Assembly (NCBI GenBank): GCA_963800255.1
Contig: CAWDAK010000013.1
Coordinates: forward strand, 197,215-261,214
Source: DATFVA01 sp963800255
GTDB taxonomy: Bacteria; Bacteroidota; Ignavibacteria; Ignavibacteriales; Ignavibacteriaceae
DNA: 64,000 nucleotides
Reading direction: 5' to 3'
The stretch's first letter is position 1. Each line of letters begins with the position of its first letter. Under the pieces are notes generated by a model. That model saw only the letters and a program-made list of their open reading frames with translations, had not been told where the DNA came from and did not search any database. The position numbers and the translations under genes are program-made. Below are positions 26,241 to 35,115 of the stretch, in pieces.

Positions 26241-27318
26241 ATGAAAAGAATAATACTCTTCGTTCTATTTACTTTAGCCGGTTCTCTCTCATTCGCACAA
26301 CAGGCTTCAGATTATTTCCCTCAAAACCAGGGCTACAGATGGGACTATAAAGTTACCCCGCTGGATTCCGCTAATAATGGGATTGATTCGATGACATATT
26401 TCAGGGTAGATTCGTTCGCGGTTGTCACAAATTTTATGGGACGGAGTGCCGATATTGTGTTGTCTAAAAACGGCACACATAACCTTGTAAATTATATTCC
26501 CTATACAGATAGTTCTTTTTTCTCATTTGAAAATACCGACGGTTCCCAGTACTTCAGAGTTTCCAACCTGGGCAGCCTGGTAACGCTGCTTGATTCAATA
26601 GGACTTGATTCTACTATCCTTGGCGTTATACAGTCACTGGAAAACTGGTATTCTGTTTTCAGGTTCGGTCAGACTGTCAACAATGAGTATACCATATTTT
26701 CTAAGGATACTACAATCAACCTTAACGGTACCGATATCATGCTGCGTTTTAAATACCTTGGAAAAAGGCTGACTGACGAAACAATTCAGACGGAAGCCGG
26801 GACGTTTGCTTGTAAAAAATTCCTTCTGTCCACTACTGTCAGCTATATCTTTTTGGGATTTCCGTTTGAATTCATCCGGCTGGAAACCAATAAATGGATA
26901 GCTCAGAATACCTGGCTTGTTAAGGAAATAATGCCTGCTAAAACTATTGATCTTACAGCAATCGGTTACGGAAGTGTTAATGTTCCGGGACTGAAAACTG
27001 AATTGATCCCGATGATAACAGAAGTTAAAACACCTCTTTATGCGCCCGCTGAATTTGAACTGCAGCAGAATTATCCGAATCCTTTTAACCCTGAGACAAA
27101 AATCAGGTTCATCCTTCCCGAAAGCGGTAATGCAGCGCTTAAGGGTATATGATATTCTCGGTAATGAAGTGATGACGCTCTTTGAAGGTGAAAAAAATGC
27201 CGGGGAGTATGCAGTTACTTTCAATCCGGATAAAGCCGGCCTATCAAGCGGTGTGTATATATATGAACTGAAATTCGATGGAATGTTTAGATCGCATAAA
27301 ATGATTTATATGAAATAA
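26241..27318 (+). pseudogene. Secreted protein with T9SS sorting domain split off by a frameshift
   Basis: The body (from ATG 26241, signal peptide ending near SFAQQ) is a beta-rich domain of about 270 residues with no recognised family. It runs into a type A sorting domain (QQNYPNPFNPETKIRF), which breaks at 27139-27142 in CTTAAGG and would stop at 27152. The other frame continues LRVYDILGNEVMTLFEG to the normal KMIYMK end at 27318. Deleting one A gives a single frame of about 358 residues. If the frameshift is real, the product would be exported but lack the signal for surface attachment. Confidence 0.75.
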
Positions 27319-27373
27319 TAATTTTAATTAACAATAATTTCTTTATATAAAATCCTGACAGGGGTTTATCAAT

Positions 27374-29227
27374 ATGCTTAAGCTATCACAAAAGGAACAA
27401 TTTTTTCCGGAAACAGCAGGAACTTTAGCTCTGCCCTCAAGAGAAGAAATAGAGGAAAAGTTTAAATGGAACTTAAATGATATTTATGAATCCGTTGAAG
27501 CCTGGGAAGCTGACTTCAGATGGATACAGGATAACCTGGACAGGTATAAAAATTTTACCGGACGAATGGATGAAAGTTCTGAGAAGCTGCTTGAAGTCCT
27601 GAAGTTTGATGATGAAGTCGGAATTAAACTGGAGAGACTATATCTTTATACGATGCTGGCAAAAGACAGCGATCTGAGAGTTGGTAAGTTTCAGTCGATG
27701 GACGAGCGTGTAAAGTCGCTCTACTCACGTGTTTCAACTGTAAGCTCCTTCCTCAAGCCTGAGCTTCTTAGCATCCCGGAGGATAAAATTACCGGGATGA
27801 TAAATTCAAACGATGAACTTAAAGTATACAAACATTCCGTAGATGATTTATTAAGAAAGAAATCTCACACACTATCTCAGAAAGAGGAAGAGATCCTTGC
27901 TCTTACGGGTGAGCTGACCCCAACTTCTTATAACGTGTACTCGATGTTTACAAATGCCGATATGAAGTTTCCTGCTGTATTGGATGAGGATGGAAACGAA
28001 GTACAGCTATCGCATGGCAGATATTATGCTGCGCTTTATTCAGAGAACAGGGATTACAGAGCCCGGTCATTTCAAGCTTACTTCAAACCATTTGTTGAAT
28101 ACTCAAATACTCTTTCTGTGCTATTCTCTGGAAGCCTGAAGTCGAATATATTTGAGGCAAGAGCAAGGAAATACAATAGTGCCAGGGAAGCGGCACTTGA
28201 CAGAAATAATATCCCCGTTTCGGTTTACGACAACCTGGTAAAAACTGTGAATGAAAATCTTTCACCAATGTACCGCTGGGCTTCAATGAAGAAGAAGATA
28301 CTTGGACTTAAGGAACTGCACCCTTATGATGTATACGTAACTCTTTTCCCGGCTGCATTCAATAGAAAATATCCTTACGAGGAAGCAAAAAATATCGTGC
28401 TTGATTCGTTGAAACCGCTTGGTGAAAATTACCTGAGTTCCCTGAAGACGGCCTTTGAGAACAGGTGGATAGATGTTTATGAAACACAGGCGAAGAAGAG
28501 CGGTGCTTATTCTTCAGGAACTACTTTCGGAGTACATCCGTATGTGCTGTTGAACTGGACGGACCTTCTGAATGATGTTTTTACACTTAGTCATGAGATG
28601 GGTCATAACATGCATTCGTATTATACCGGGAAAACCCAGCCGTTCATTTATTCAAATTATACGATATTCCTTGCGGAAGTTGCATCAACTTTTAACGAGT
28701 CGCTTCTGCTTGAGTATTTTATTAAGATGGCGGAAACCCGTGATGAGAAATTATATTTTATAGAAAAATATCTTAATAATGTAACCTCTACCTTTTACAG
28801 GCAGACCATGTTTGCGGAATTTGAAGCTCTGGTTTACGATAAAACTGAAAAAGGTATGGCGCTTAATTCCGGGGATCTCTGTTCATTGTATAAAGATATT
28901 TACCGGAAGTACTGGGGACCTGAAATGGTAATAGACAGGGAGGAAGAATTTACCTGGGCAAGGGTGCCTCACTTCTACTATAATTTTTATGTATACCAGT
29001 ATGCCACAGGGTTTGCAGCTTCTGAAGTACTTGCACAAAAGGTATTGAGGGAGGGTCAGCCTGCAGTTGAGAAATACCTGAACTTCCTGAAATCAGGCAG
29101 TTCTGATTATTCTATAAATATTCTTGCAGGTGCTGGTGTTGATATGAATTCACCTGATCCTATCCTGGCAGTTACAAAGAAAATGAATATGCTGCTTGAT
29201 GAAGCAGAAGAACTAATTAACAATTAA
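27374..29227 (+). CDS. pepF: Oligoendopeptidase F (M3B)
   Basis: A 617-residue zinc oligopeptidase that cuts short cytoplasmic peptides. The motif HEMGHNMHSYYT carries the HExxH zinc site, and a glutamate ligand follows in FLAEVASTFNE, as in family M3. The N-terminal helical PepF domain (about 1-190) and the catalytic domain are complete, and the length (about 600) is usual. There is no signal peptide. It precedes the IMPDH/GMPR-family gene by 38 bases. Confidence 0.92.
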   Translation: MLKLSQKEQFFPETAGTLALPSREEIEEKFKWNLNDIYESVEAWEADFRWIQDNLDRYKNFTGRMDESSEKLLEVLKFDDEVGIKLERLYLYTMLAKDSDLRVGKFQSMDERVKSLYSRVSTVSSFLKPELLSIPEDKITGMINSNDELKVYKHSVDDLLRKKSHTLSQKEEEILALTGELTPTSYNVYSMFTNADMKFPAVLDEDGNEVQLSHGRYYAALYSENRDYRARSFQAYFKPFVEYSNTLSVLFSGSLKSNIFEARARKYNSAREAALDRNNIPVSVYDNLVKTVNENLSPMYRWASMKKKILGLKELHPYDVYVTLFPAAFNRKYPYEEAKNIVLDSLKPLGENYLSSLKTAFENRWIDVYETQAKKSGAYSSGTTFGVHPYVLLNWTDLLNDVFTLSHEMGHNMHSYYTGKTQPFIYSNYTIFLAEVASTFNESLLLEYFIKMAETRDEKLYFIEKYLNNVTSTFYRQTMFAEFEALVYDKTEKGMALNSGDLCSLYKDIYRKYWGPEMVIDREEEFTWARVPHFYYNFYVYQYATGFAASEVLAQKVLREGQPAVEKYLNFLKSGSSDYSINILAGAGVDMNSPDPILAVTKKMNMLLDEAEELINN

Positions 29228-29265
29228 AAATTTACAATTATCAATTATTCTAAATACAGAGTCAG

Positions 29266-30282
29266 ATGAAAGTTTACACAAAAAGAGAATTGAACGAATT
29301 TCACCAATCATTAACTTATGACGATATTAGTCTTATTCCCACTGCTGTTTCACGCATTAAATCAAGAACCGAGGCAAATACTGCCTGCGAATTTTTAGGA
29401 GAAAATCTTAATCTGCCTGTGCTGTCAAGTCCTATGGACACAGTTACCGGAATTGAGATGGCCAGGGAGCTCGGCAAGCTCGGTTGTATAGGCATTCTGA
29501 ACAGGTTCGATACGTCGCTGGAAGATGTTATGCACGATCAGAAAAACGGTTTAAACCTGAAAGCTGTTTCAGTTGCTCTGAACGCCCCGCTTGATACAGT
29601 TGAAAAACTTGCAGAGAAGAATTATATAATCTGTATTGATACTGCCAATGCGAACAATAAAGCTGTCCTTTGTAATACGGAGGAAATTAAGAAGCGGTTT
29701 AAGGTAAGGATTATTCTGGGCAACATTGCCCATGGAGCTTCACTCGAACAGCTTGAATCGGCGGGTGCAGACGCAGTACGCGTCGGGATCGGCAGCGGAA
29801 GTGTATGTACCACCTCTATACAAACAGGCATTGGTATTGGTCAGGTTTCATCATTGCTTAATGTACTTTATGCGCGCCGCGATAAGAAACTGAAAATTAA
29901 AGTTATCGCCGATGGAGGGATTAAGAGTTCCGGCGACGCTGCAAAAGCAATTGCTCTAGGCGCCGATGTAGTTATGCTTGGCAGAATGCTTTCAGGTACG
30001 AAGGAAACTCCTGGTGAAGTAATAAAATATAACGGACAGCTATGGAAAAAATACCGCGGCTCCGCTTCGTTTGGTGTTAAAATGAGGAATGAGTTTATTG
30101 AAGGCGAGGAAACGATGGTGCCTTACAAAGGAGTGGTTAAGAACGTAATAGACGGCATATCCGATGGTCTTAGAAGTTCAATGAGCTATATGGACTGCCT
30201 TAACCTGGAAGAGCTTAGAAGAATAGATACTTTTGCTATCCTGAGTAATAGCTCATACCTCGAACGCCTCCCTAAGATATAG
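29266..30282 (+). CDS. IMP dehydrogenase/GMP reductase family enzyme lacking CBS domains
   Basis: A 338-residue TIM-barrel enzyme of purine nucleotide interconversion. The catalytic loop GIGSGSVCTTSIQTGIGIGQ holds the nucleophile cysteine, and VIADGGIKSSGDAAKAIALG and GLRSSMSYM match the phosphate-binding parts. The two CBS domains usual in IMPDH are absent, and the length is close to GMP reductase (about 330-350). CBS-less IMPDHs exist, so the choice between making XMP from IMP and making IMP from GMP is left open. Confidence 0.82.
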   Translation: MKVYTKRELNEFHQSLTYDDISLIPTAVSRIKSRTEANTACEFLGENLNLPVLSSPMDTVTGIEMARELGKLGCIGILNRFDTSLEDVMHDQKNGLNLKAVSVALNAPLDTVEKLAEKNYIICIDTANANNKAVLCNTEEIKKRFKVRIILGNIAHGASLEQLESAGADAVRVGIGSGSVCTTSIQTGIGIGQVSSLLNVLYARRDKKLKIKVIADGGIKSSGDAAKAIALGADVVMLGRMLSGTKETPGEVIKYNGQLWKKYRGSASFGVKMRNEFIEGEETMVPYKGVVKNVIDGISDGLRSSMSYMDCLNLEELRRIDTFAILSNSSYLERLPKI

Positions 30283-30321
30283 AACCAGTATCCTATTTCG
30301 AATATATTTCTCGTTTCATTC

Positions 30322-30350
30322 GACCTGCCTGCCTGATCGTCAGGCAGGTC
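30322..30350. repeat. 10-bp inverted repeat in the intergenic region
   Basis: GACCTGCCTG (30322-30331) pairs perfectly with CAGGCAGGTC (30341-30350) around a 9-base loop. It is GC-rich in an AT-rich gap and has no T tract, so it is either a mobile-type palindrome or a processing/3'-end structure of the gene before it. Confidence 0.65.
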
Positions 30351-30499
30351 AGAATTATATTTTCCTTCCGTATCCTTAAAATTACTCCAATCCTGCTTCA
30401 CCGAAAAAAGCTTCCATTATGTTTATGATCACCCTTCATATTTGATTTACTCTTATAATATTTAATAAATTTATTTTTTGAATTTTTTGGAAGAACCCT

Positions 30500-32575
30500 A
30501 TGAAACACCTCATCTTCTTAATAATTGTATTAATGACGATTACAGCCCCCCTTTACTCCCAGAAAAAAGCATTCACCATTGAAGACTTGTATAAAGTTAA
30601 ATACGTAGGCGAGCCTGTTCTTTCTCACGATGGTGCGCAGATCGCTTTTACGGTAAGTAATTACAATATGCAGGAGGGAACGTCGAATTCGGATATTTAT
30701 ATTATGAATATTGACGGATCGGAATTAAAAAAAACAATATCTTCCGACAAGAATGAAACTTCGCCGTTATGGTCCAATGATGACACTAAGTTATACTACA
30801 TTGTTGATAGTCAGCTTTATGGATATGATTTAAATAGCGGCAGCTCAGAAAAACTTACGGACTTTGCTGCCGGAATTTCAGACCCTGTCCTCTCTCCGGA
30901 TGGAAAACTTGTTGCATTTACCACGGACATTTTTCCTGAGTGCGGAACTGACAATGAATGCAACGGGAAGCTGCTTAAATCTTCCAAAGATGGTCCCATG
31001 CAGGCATACGTAGCCGACAGTCTTTTATTCAGGCATTGGACTGAATACAGTGGTGAAAAAGAAACCCATCTTTTTGTTTATAATTTTGCTGCGAAAAAAT
31101 ATACTGATATTGCACACAGCGAACTTCTATCCGGTATGTATAAACTGGGCGGAGGAGTGAAGTATGCTTTCTCGCCGGACAGTAAAGAGATATGCTATGT
31201 AAATAATCCCGGATCTCACCTTGAGGCTTCCACAAATTCTGATTTATTTATCGTTCCTGCTGAGGGCGGGAAATCAGTTGATATAACTTCATCAAATAAA
31301 TCCTGGGATGGCTCTCCTGTTTATTCGCACGATGGAAAATATATTGCGTTCAGAATGCAGCTTACACCTGAGTATGAAGCTGACAGATACCGCGCGGCGG
31401 TTTATGACAGGGAGACAAAACAGGTTTCTAACCTTACTGAAAATTTTGATAATACAATTAGTACCGTAAAGTGGGGTGATGATTCAGAAACATTGTACTT
31501 TAATGCCGCTTACCAGGGTACTGCCCCTGTTTACCGGTTAGATATGAAAAGTGACAGCATTAAACAAGTAACAGGAAACGTTTCGGTCTTTGCATATGAC
31601 ATTTCTCCTGATCAGAAGTCTATTTATTATTTGTCGAGCTCGGTAGGCAAGCCTTCGGAAATTTACAGCATCACTACAAATACCAAAGTTTTCAAGGAGC
31701 TGACTTCAATGAACAAGGAGTTCCTTGATGAAGTGGATGTAAAACCCGCTGAACAGATTTGGGTTCAGGGAGCGGGCGGTCATAAAGTGCAGGTATTTAT
31801 TGTTAAGCCGCATAATTTTGACCCGAATAAAAAGTATCCGTTAATTTTAAATGTACATGGCGGACCGCAGGGACAATGGATGGATTCATTCAGAGGCGAC
31901 TGGCAGGTTTATCCCGGTGCAGGTTATATCGTAGCATTTCCTAATCCTCATGGTTCAACAGGCTTCGGAGCTGAATATACTGAAGAAATCAGTGGAGATT
32001 GGGGAGGCAAGGTATTCGAAGATCTTATGAAAGTGACCGATTCGCTGGAAACTCTTTCTTATGTTGATACCAGCAGGGTGGGTGCTATGGGATGGTCGTT
32101 CGGCGGATATATGATGGACTGGTTTGAAGCACAGACTCACAGGTTCAAATGTCTTGCTTCTATGATGGGGATATTCGATCTTGAATCAATGTGGGGTGCT
32201 ACCGAAGAACTCTGGTTCGTGAACTGGGATATGAAAGGTCAGCCCTGGAATTCGGACCTTTATAAAAAATATTCACCTTCCAATTATGTTGATAACTTTA
32301 AAACTCCTGCTCTAATTATAACAGGAGAAAGAGATTACCGTGTACCTTACACCCAGAGCATCCAGTTTTTCACAACATTGCAGTCGCTTAATATCGACTC
32401 AAGGCTGATTATATTTAAGAATGACGGACACTGGCCTGACTTCGTTAAGTCGATGCCCTTGTACTACAATGCTCATCTTGAATGGTTTCATAAGTATCTC
32501 GGCGGCGCTGCAGCACCTTATGACTCTCACAGGATGGTGACTAATACAGCATTTGACCAATCAAAAGGGAAATAG
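30500..32575 (+). CDS. Secreted S9-family serine peptidase
   Basis: A 691-residue exported peptidase with a signal peptide ending near LYSQ. The N-terminal 420 residues form a WD40/TolB-like beta-propeller (repeats such as SPDGKLVAFTTD and SHDGKYIAF). The C-terminal alpha/beta hydrolase has the nucleophile GWSFGGYM, an aspartate in GERDYRVPY and a histidine in NDGHWP, the triad of prolyl-oligopeptidase family S9 (acylaminoacyl/dipeptidyl peptidase type). It should act in the periplasm on short peptides. The prolyl oligopeptidase at 35116-37257 is a second, more distant S9 member. Confidence 0.9.
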   Translation: MKHLIFLIIVLMTITAPLYSQKKAFTIEDLYKVKYVGEPVLSHDGAQIAFTVSNYNMQEGTSNSDIYIMNIDGSELKKTISSDKNETSPLWSNDDTKLYYIVDSQLYGYDLNSGSSEKLTDFAAGISDPVLSPDGKLVAFTTDIFPECGTDNECNGKLLKSSKDGPMQAYVADSLLFRHWTEYSGEKETHLFVYNFAAKKYTDIAHSELLSGMYKLGGGVKYAFSPDSKEICYVNNPGSHLEASTNSDLFIVPAEGGKSVDITSSNKSWDGSPVYSHDGKYIAFRMQLTPEYEADRYRAAVYDRETKQVSNLTENFDNTISTVKWGDDSETLYFNAAYQGTAPVYRLDMKSDSIKQVTGNVSVFAYDISPDQKSIYYLSSSVGKPSEIYSITTNTKVFKELTSMNKEFLDEVDVKPAEQIWVQGAGGHKVQVFIVKPHNFDPNKKYPLILNVHGGPQGQWMDSFRGDWQVYPGAGYIVAFPNPHGSTGFGAEYTEEISGDWGGKVFEDLMKVTDSLETLSYVDTSRVGAMGWSFGGYMMDWFEAQTHRFKCLASMMGIFDLESMWGATEELWFVNWDMKGQPWNSDLYKKYSPSNYVDNFKTPALIITGERDYRVPYTQSIQFFTTLQSLNIDSRLIIFKNDGHWPDFVKSMPLYYNAHLEWFHKYLGGAAAPYDSHRMVTNTAFDQSKGK

Positions 32576-32737
32576 AGGCAGCCGGATTTATATATTCCGT
32601 CTTCCGGATACGTGTATTATTGTGCTGAGTATTTTCAGGCTATAGCAGGCTCGTATATCTGAACTCTGAAGAGAAGACTCAAATATTTTATGGTATCCAA
32701 TTAAAAAGTTAAAATAAAATACAGGCAGGTTTTCTGT

Positions 32738-33109
32738 TTAATCCTTTATCTTCGACAATTGAAGGTTGGTAACAATTTTATCACGTCCCGGTTTATAAAT
32801 ATAGAAGCGGGAATTCATCTCAAATCCTCGTGATACTTTTGAGGTATTTGTTGAGACATTTGCTGTTTCATTAATAACCGTGAACCTTTTTTTTAAGCGG
32901 ACTTTTTGTTCATCCTCTGCTTTCGGCTGTTCGGTTTTTTCATAAATAATCGCTGCCTCCTCCTTCAATGCCGTGCTTTCCTGCGGAAAATTGGCAGAAC
33001 GGTTCTTTATCTTGAAAAGAAAGTATGACATGAATACAAGGACCAAAAGTCCCAGACTGAAAAAAAAGACCGAAGATTCTATTATTTGTATAAGTTCCAT
33101 AATCGACAC
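32738..33109 (-). CDS. Small single-span membrane protein, unknown
   Basis: A 123-residue frame with one strong hydrophobic segment (about residues 12-33), then a charged, partly helical tail. No family is recognised. It stands alone on the minus strand with gaps of about 160 and 265 bases on either side, and its tail is rich in lysine, threonine and asparagine. Confidence that it is a gene rests on length, the membrane segment and the lack of a better frame. Confidence 0.5.
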   Translation of the reverse strand: MSIMELIQIIESSVFFFSLGLLVLVFMSYFLFKIKNRSANFPQESTALKEEAAIIYEKTEQPKAEDEQKVRLKKRFTVINETANVSTNTSKVSRGFEMNSRFYIYKPGRDKIVTNLQLSKIKD

Positions 33110-33374
33110 ACGAAAGATGAGATTTCAGTACTAATTCAATATTTATACCATACTTAAAATAAAAAATAAACGTATATTTGCTGTCTGTTTCATCAAATAA
33201 TGGGAATAAATTATCATTTTGAGATGAAACAAAACGCCCTAAGTTTAGTAGCAATAATGTGTTGTATATTACCCGTTTCCTCAAAAAATTGATTTTTTTA
33301 GAACGCTTTGATAATTTAAGTCATTAAATAACAATGAGTTATAAAAATCTTTAAGTAAGTAAGCGGGAGAAATT

Positions 33375-33671
33375 ATGACAAAGGCTGATATTGTTGACAA
33401 AGTTGCTACAGGAACCGGTTTGACGAAGCTTGAAACCGAGGCGATTATTGAGGGATTTTTCAGAACGGTTATTGATGCCCTTAAGCAGGGCAAAAATATT
33501 GAGATAAGGGGTTTCGGAAGTTATAAAGTAAAAAAGAAAAAAGAACGGCAGGCCCGCAATCCTAAAACAGGAGAGCAGGTTTTTGTACCTGAACATTATG
33601 TCCCTACTTTCAAATTCTCCAAAGATTTTAAGGAGATGGTTAATGAGGGAATGAAAGAAAAAGAAGGTTAG
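33375..33671 (+). CDS. HU/IHF-type DNA-binding protein
   Basis: A 98-residue histone-like protein that bends and wraps DNA. The family signature is clear: MTKADIVDKVA at the start, GRNIEIRGFGSY-like KNIEIRGFGSYKVKKK and RNPKTGEQVFVP, including the intercalating proline of the beta-arm. GGGAG upstream of the ATG could serve as ribosome binding site, and a TATATTTG at 33173-33180 could be a -7 promoter element. The zinc-ribbon/TPR gene follows 6 bases after the stop. Confidence 0.93.
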   Translation: MTKADIVDKVATGTGLTKLETEAIIEGFFRTVIDALKQGKNIEIRGFGSYKVKKKKERQARNPKTGEQVFVPEHYVPTFKFSKDFKEMVNEGMKEKEG

Positions 33672-33677
33672 TTATTA

Positions 33678-34592
33678 ATGGTTAAATTTTGCCCCTCTTG
33701 CGGAACCAGGCTTGAACAGGAATATAATTTCTGCCCGGAATGCGGATTCAATTTACGGAATCTTGCGGATATTGAGAGTCACGATCCAATCACAGAAACG
33801 CATACTGAGGCATTGATAATTTGCGAGAACTGTGGTGAAGAAAATTCTGCTGACAGCAAAGTATGTAAGTACTGCGGTGCTGTTTTAAAAGGAGAACAGG
33901 TTGAGAAGACTGTAACAGAGAAAAAGCCTGTGCCGGAAAAAGTCAGGGAGAATAAACCAAAAGAAAAAAGACCCAACCAGGATAAGTTAAAAACTACTGC
34001 GGTTAAAAAATCACCGCCCGCAAAACCGAAAGAACTTGATCAGAAAAAATTGCTGCTTATTTTGGGGGGAGTAATCCTTGTTATTATTATTATCCTCTGG
34101 TCATCGGGAGCGTTATCCACAAACGAACCTGAACAAGTTACACAGAACCAGGGAACAGGACAGAATTCAGGCGTTGATCTGAATAATATTCAGAGAATTA
34201 ACGAGCTTGAAACCCGGGTTAAAAATAACCCGGCGGATACTGAGAGTCTGCTGGAACTGGCCCATCTGAAAAATGATTCGGGTTTATATGAGCAGGCTAT
34301 TGTAGATTATCAGAAATACCTGGAAAAGAATCCGGCTGACCCGGATGCCAGAATTGATATGGGAGTTTGTTATTATAACCTCCATAATTACGATGAAGCC
34401 GTAAAACAGATGGAAAAAGCCATTTCTTATTCTCCTCAGCATCAAATTGGGTATTTAAACCTGGGAATTGTTAACTTAACAGCTGGAAATTTTGAAAAAT
34501 CTCAGGAATGGCTGAAAAAGGCTGTTCAGATAGATCCTAATTCCGAAATAGGGAAGAAGGCTCAGGAATTATTAGAATCACATAATAAATAG
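33678..34592 (+). CDS. Double zinc-ribbon membrane protein with TPR repeats
   Basis: A 304-residue protein. Two zinc ribbons come first (cysteines at 5, 8, 19, 22 and 49, 52, 63, 66, as CPSCG...CPECG and CENCG...CKYCG), then a lysine/proline-rich linker, one membrane span (about 125-142) and three TPR-type repeats (about 175-300) that would lie in the periplasm. It is probably a scaffold; no catalytic motif is seen. It lies between HU and the tiny basic protein in a short operon. Confidence 0.75.
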   Translation: MVKFCPSCGTRLEQEYNFCPECGFNLRNLADIESHDPITETHTEALIICENCGEENSADSKVCKYCGAVLKGEQVEKTVTEKKPVPEKVRENKPKEKRPNQDKLKTTAVKKSPPAKPKELDQKKLLLILGGVILVIIIILWSSGALSTNEPEQVTQNQGTGQNSGVDLNNIQRINELETRVKNNPADTESLLELAHLKNDSGLYEQAIVDYQKYLEKNPADPDARIDMGVCYYNLHNYDEAVKQMEKAISYSPQHQIGYLNLGIVNLTAGNFEKSQEWLKKAVQIDPNSEIGKKAQELLESHNK

Positions 34593-34601
34593 GAGCAGAT
34601 A

Positions 34602-34697
34602 ATGCCTTGTGGAAGAAAACGTAAACGCCATAAAATGGCTACACACAAGAGGAAAAAAAGACTGAGAAAGAATCGTCATAAAAAGAAATTAAGATAA
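34602..34697 (+). CDS. AURKAIP1/COX24-domain small basic protein (31 residues)
   Basis: ATG at 34602 opens a 31-codon frame ending with TAA at 34695-34697. More than half the residues are lysine, arginine or histidine (MPCGRKRKRH start, RLRKNRHKKK end). This matches the small proteins annotated with an AURKAIP1/COX24 domain in Bacteroidota, related to the mitochondrial small-subunit ribosomal protein mS38, so a ribosome-bound role is likely by analogy. AGGAG (34591-34595) is six bases before the ATG. It is too short for default gene callers and easily missed. Confidence 0.8.
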   Translation: MPCGRKRKRHKMATHKRKKRLRKNRHKKKLR

Positions 34698-34721
34698 TTA
34701 CTCAGTTCCGTCTTGTATAAT

Positions 34722-34764
34722 AAAATGGTAAATGGTTATTTTGCATTTGCCATTTTTATTTTTA
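34722..34764 (+). terminator. Rho-independent terminator
   Basis: A 13-bp stem (34722-34734 with 34744-34756, including one G-U pair) around a 9-base loop is followed by a T-rich tract. It closes the HU, zinc-ribbon/TPR and small basic protein transcript just before the tRNA. Confidence 0.75.
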
Positions 34765-34767
34765 AAA

Positions 34768-34840
<73 letters not shown>

Positions 34841-34914
34841 CAAAATTTTGTCAGGTATTTAAGATACTGACTTCTTACCTCATCCTGCCTTTCATCTATT
34901 ATTTAAGAATCCAT

Positions 34915-34958
34915 CTGTCGGCTTTCTTTCGGCTATCTGTCGGCCTTCTGTCGGCCTC
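34915..34958. repeat. Four 11-bp tandem repeats (CTGTCGGCCTT type)
   Basis: Units start at 34915, 34926, 34937 and 34948: CTGTCGGCTTT, CTTTCGGCTAT, CTGTCGGCCTT and CTGTCGGCCTC. The period is exactly 11 bases. It lies between the tRNA and the 3' end of the prolyl oligopeptidase gene, and no coding frame uses it. Confidence 0.75.
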
Positions 34959-35065
34959 CAACAAGCTCCTAACAGGCATGCAACTACCTGATACATACCA
35001 TGTAAACCAATCTTTTGTGAATCTTGTATAGGAGGGAGGGATTCTAGTGGTAGTTCGGATTTCGC

Positions 35066-35102
35066 CCCTGCTTCAGATTCTTATAGAATGACTGAAGCAG
35101 GG
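35066..35102 (-). terminator. Perfect hairpin at the 3' end of the prolyl oligopeptidase gene
   Basis: CCCTGCTTCAG (35066-35076) pairs perfectly with CTGAAGCAGGG (35092-35102). The 15-base loop contains a smaller palindrome (ATTCT/AGAAT). It lies 13 bases after the minus-strand stop but has no T tract, so it may protect a 3' end more than terminate. Confidence 0.5.
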
Positions 35103-35115
35103 ATGAATAGAAGTA

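Noticed and set aside
32940..33284. A 114-codon minus-strand frame overlapping the small membrane protein gene
   Set aside because: It overlaps the better frame at 32738-33109, starts inside AT-rich DNA and has no membrane or domain pattern.
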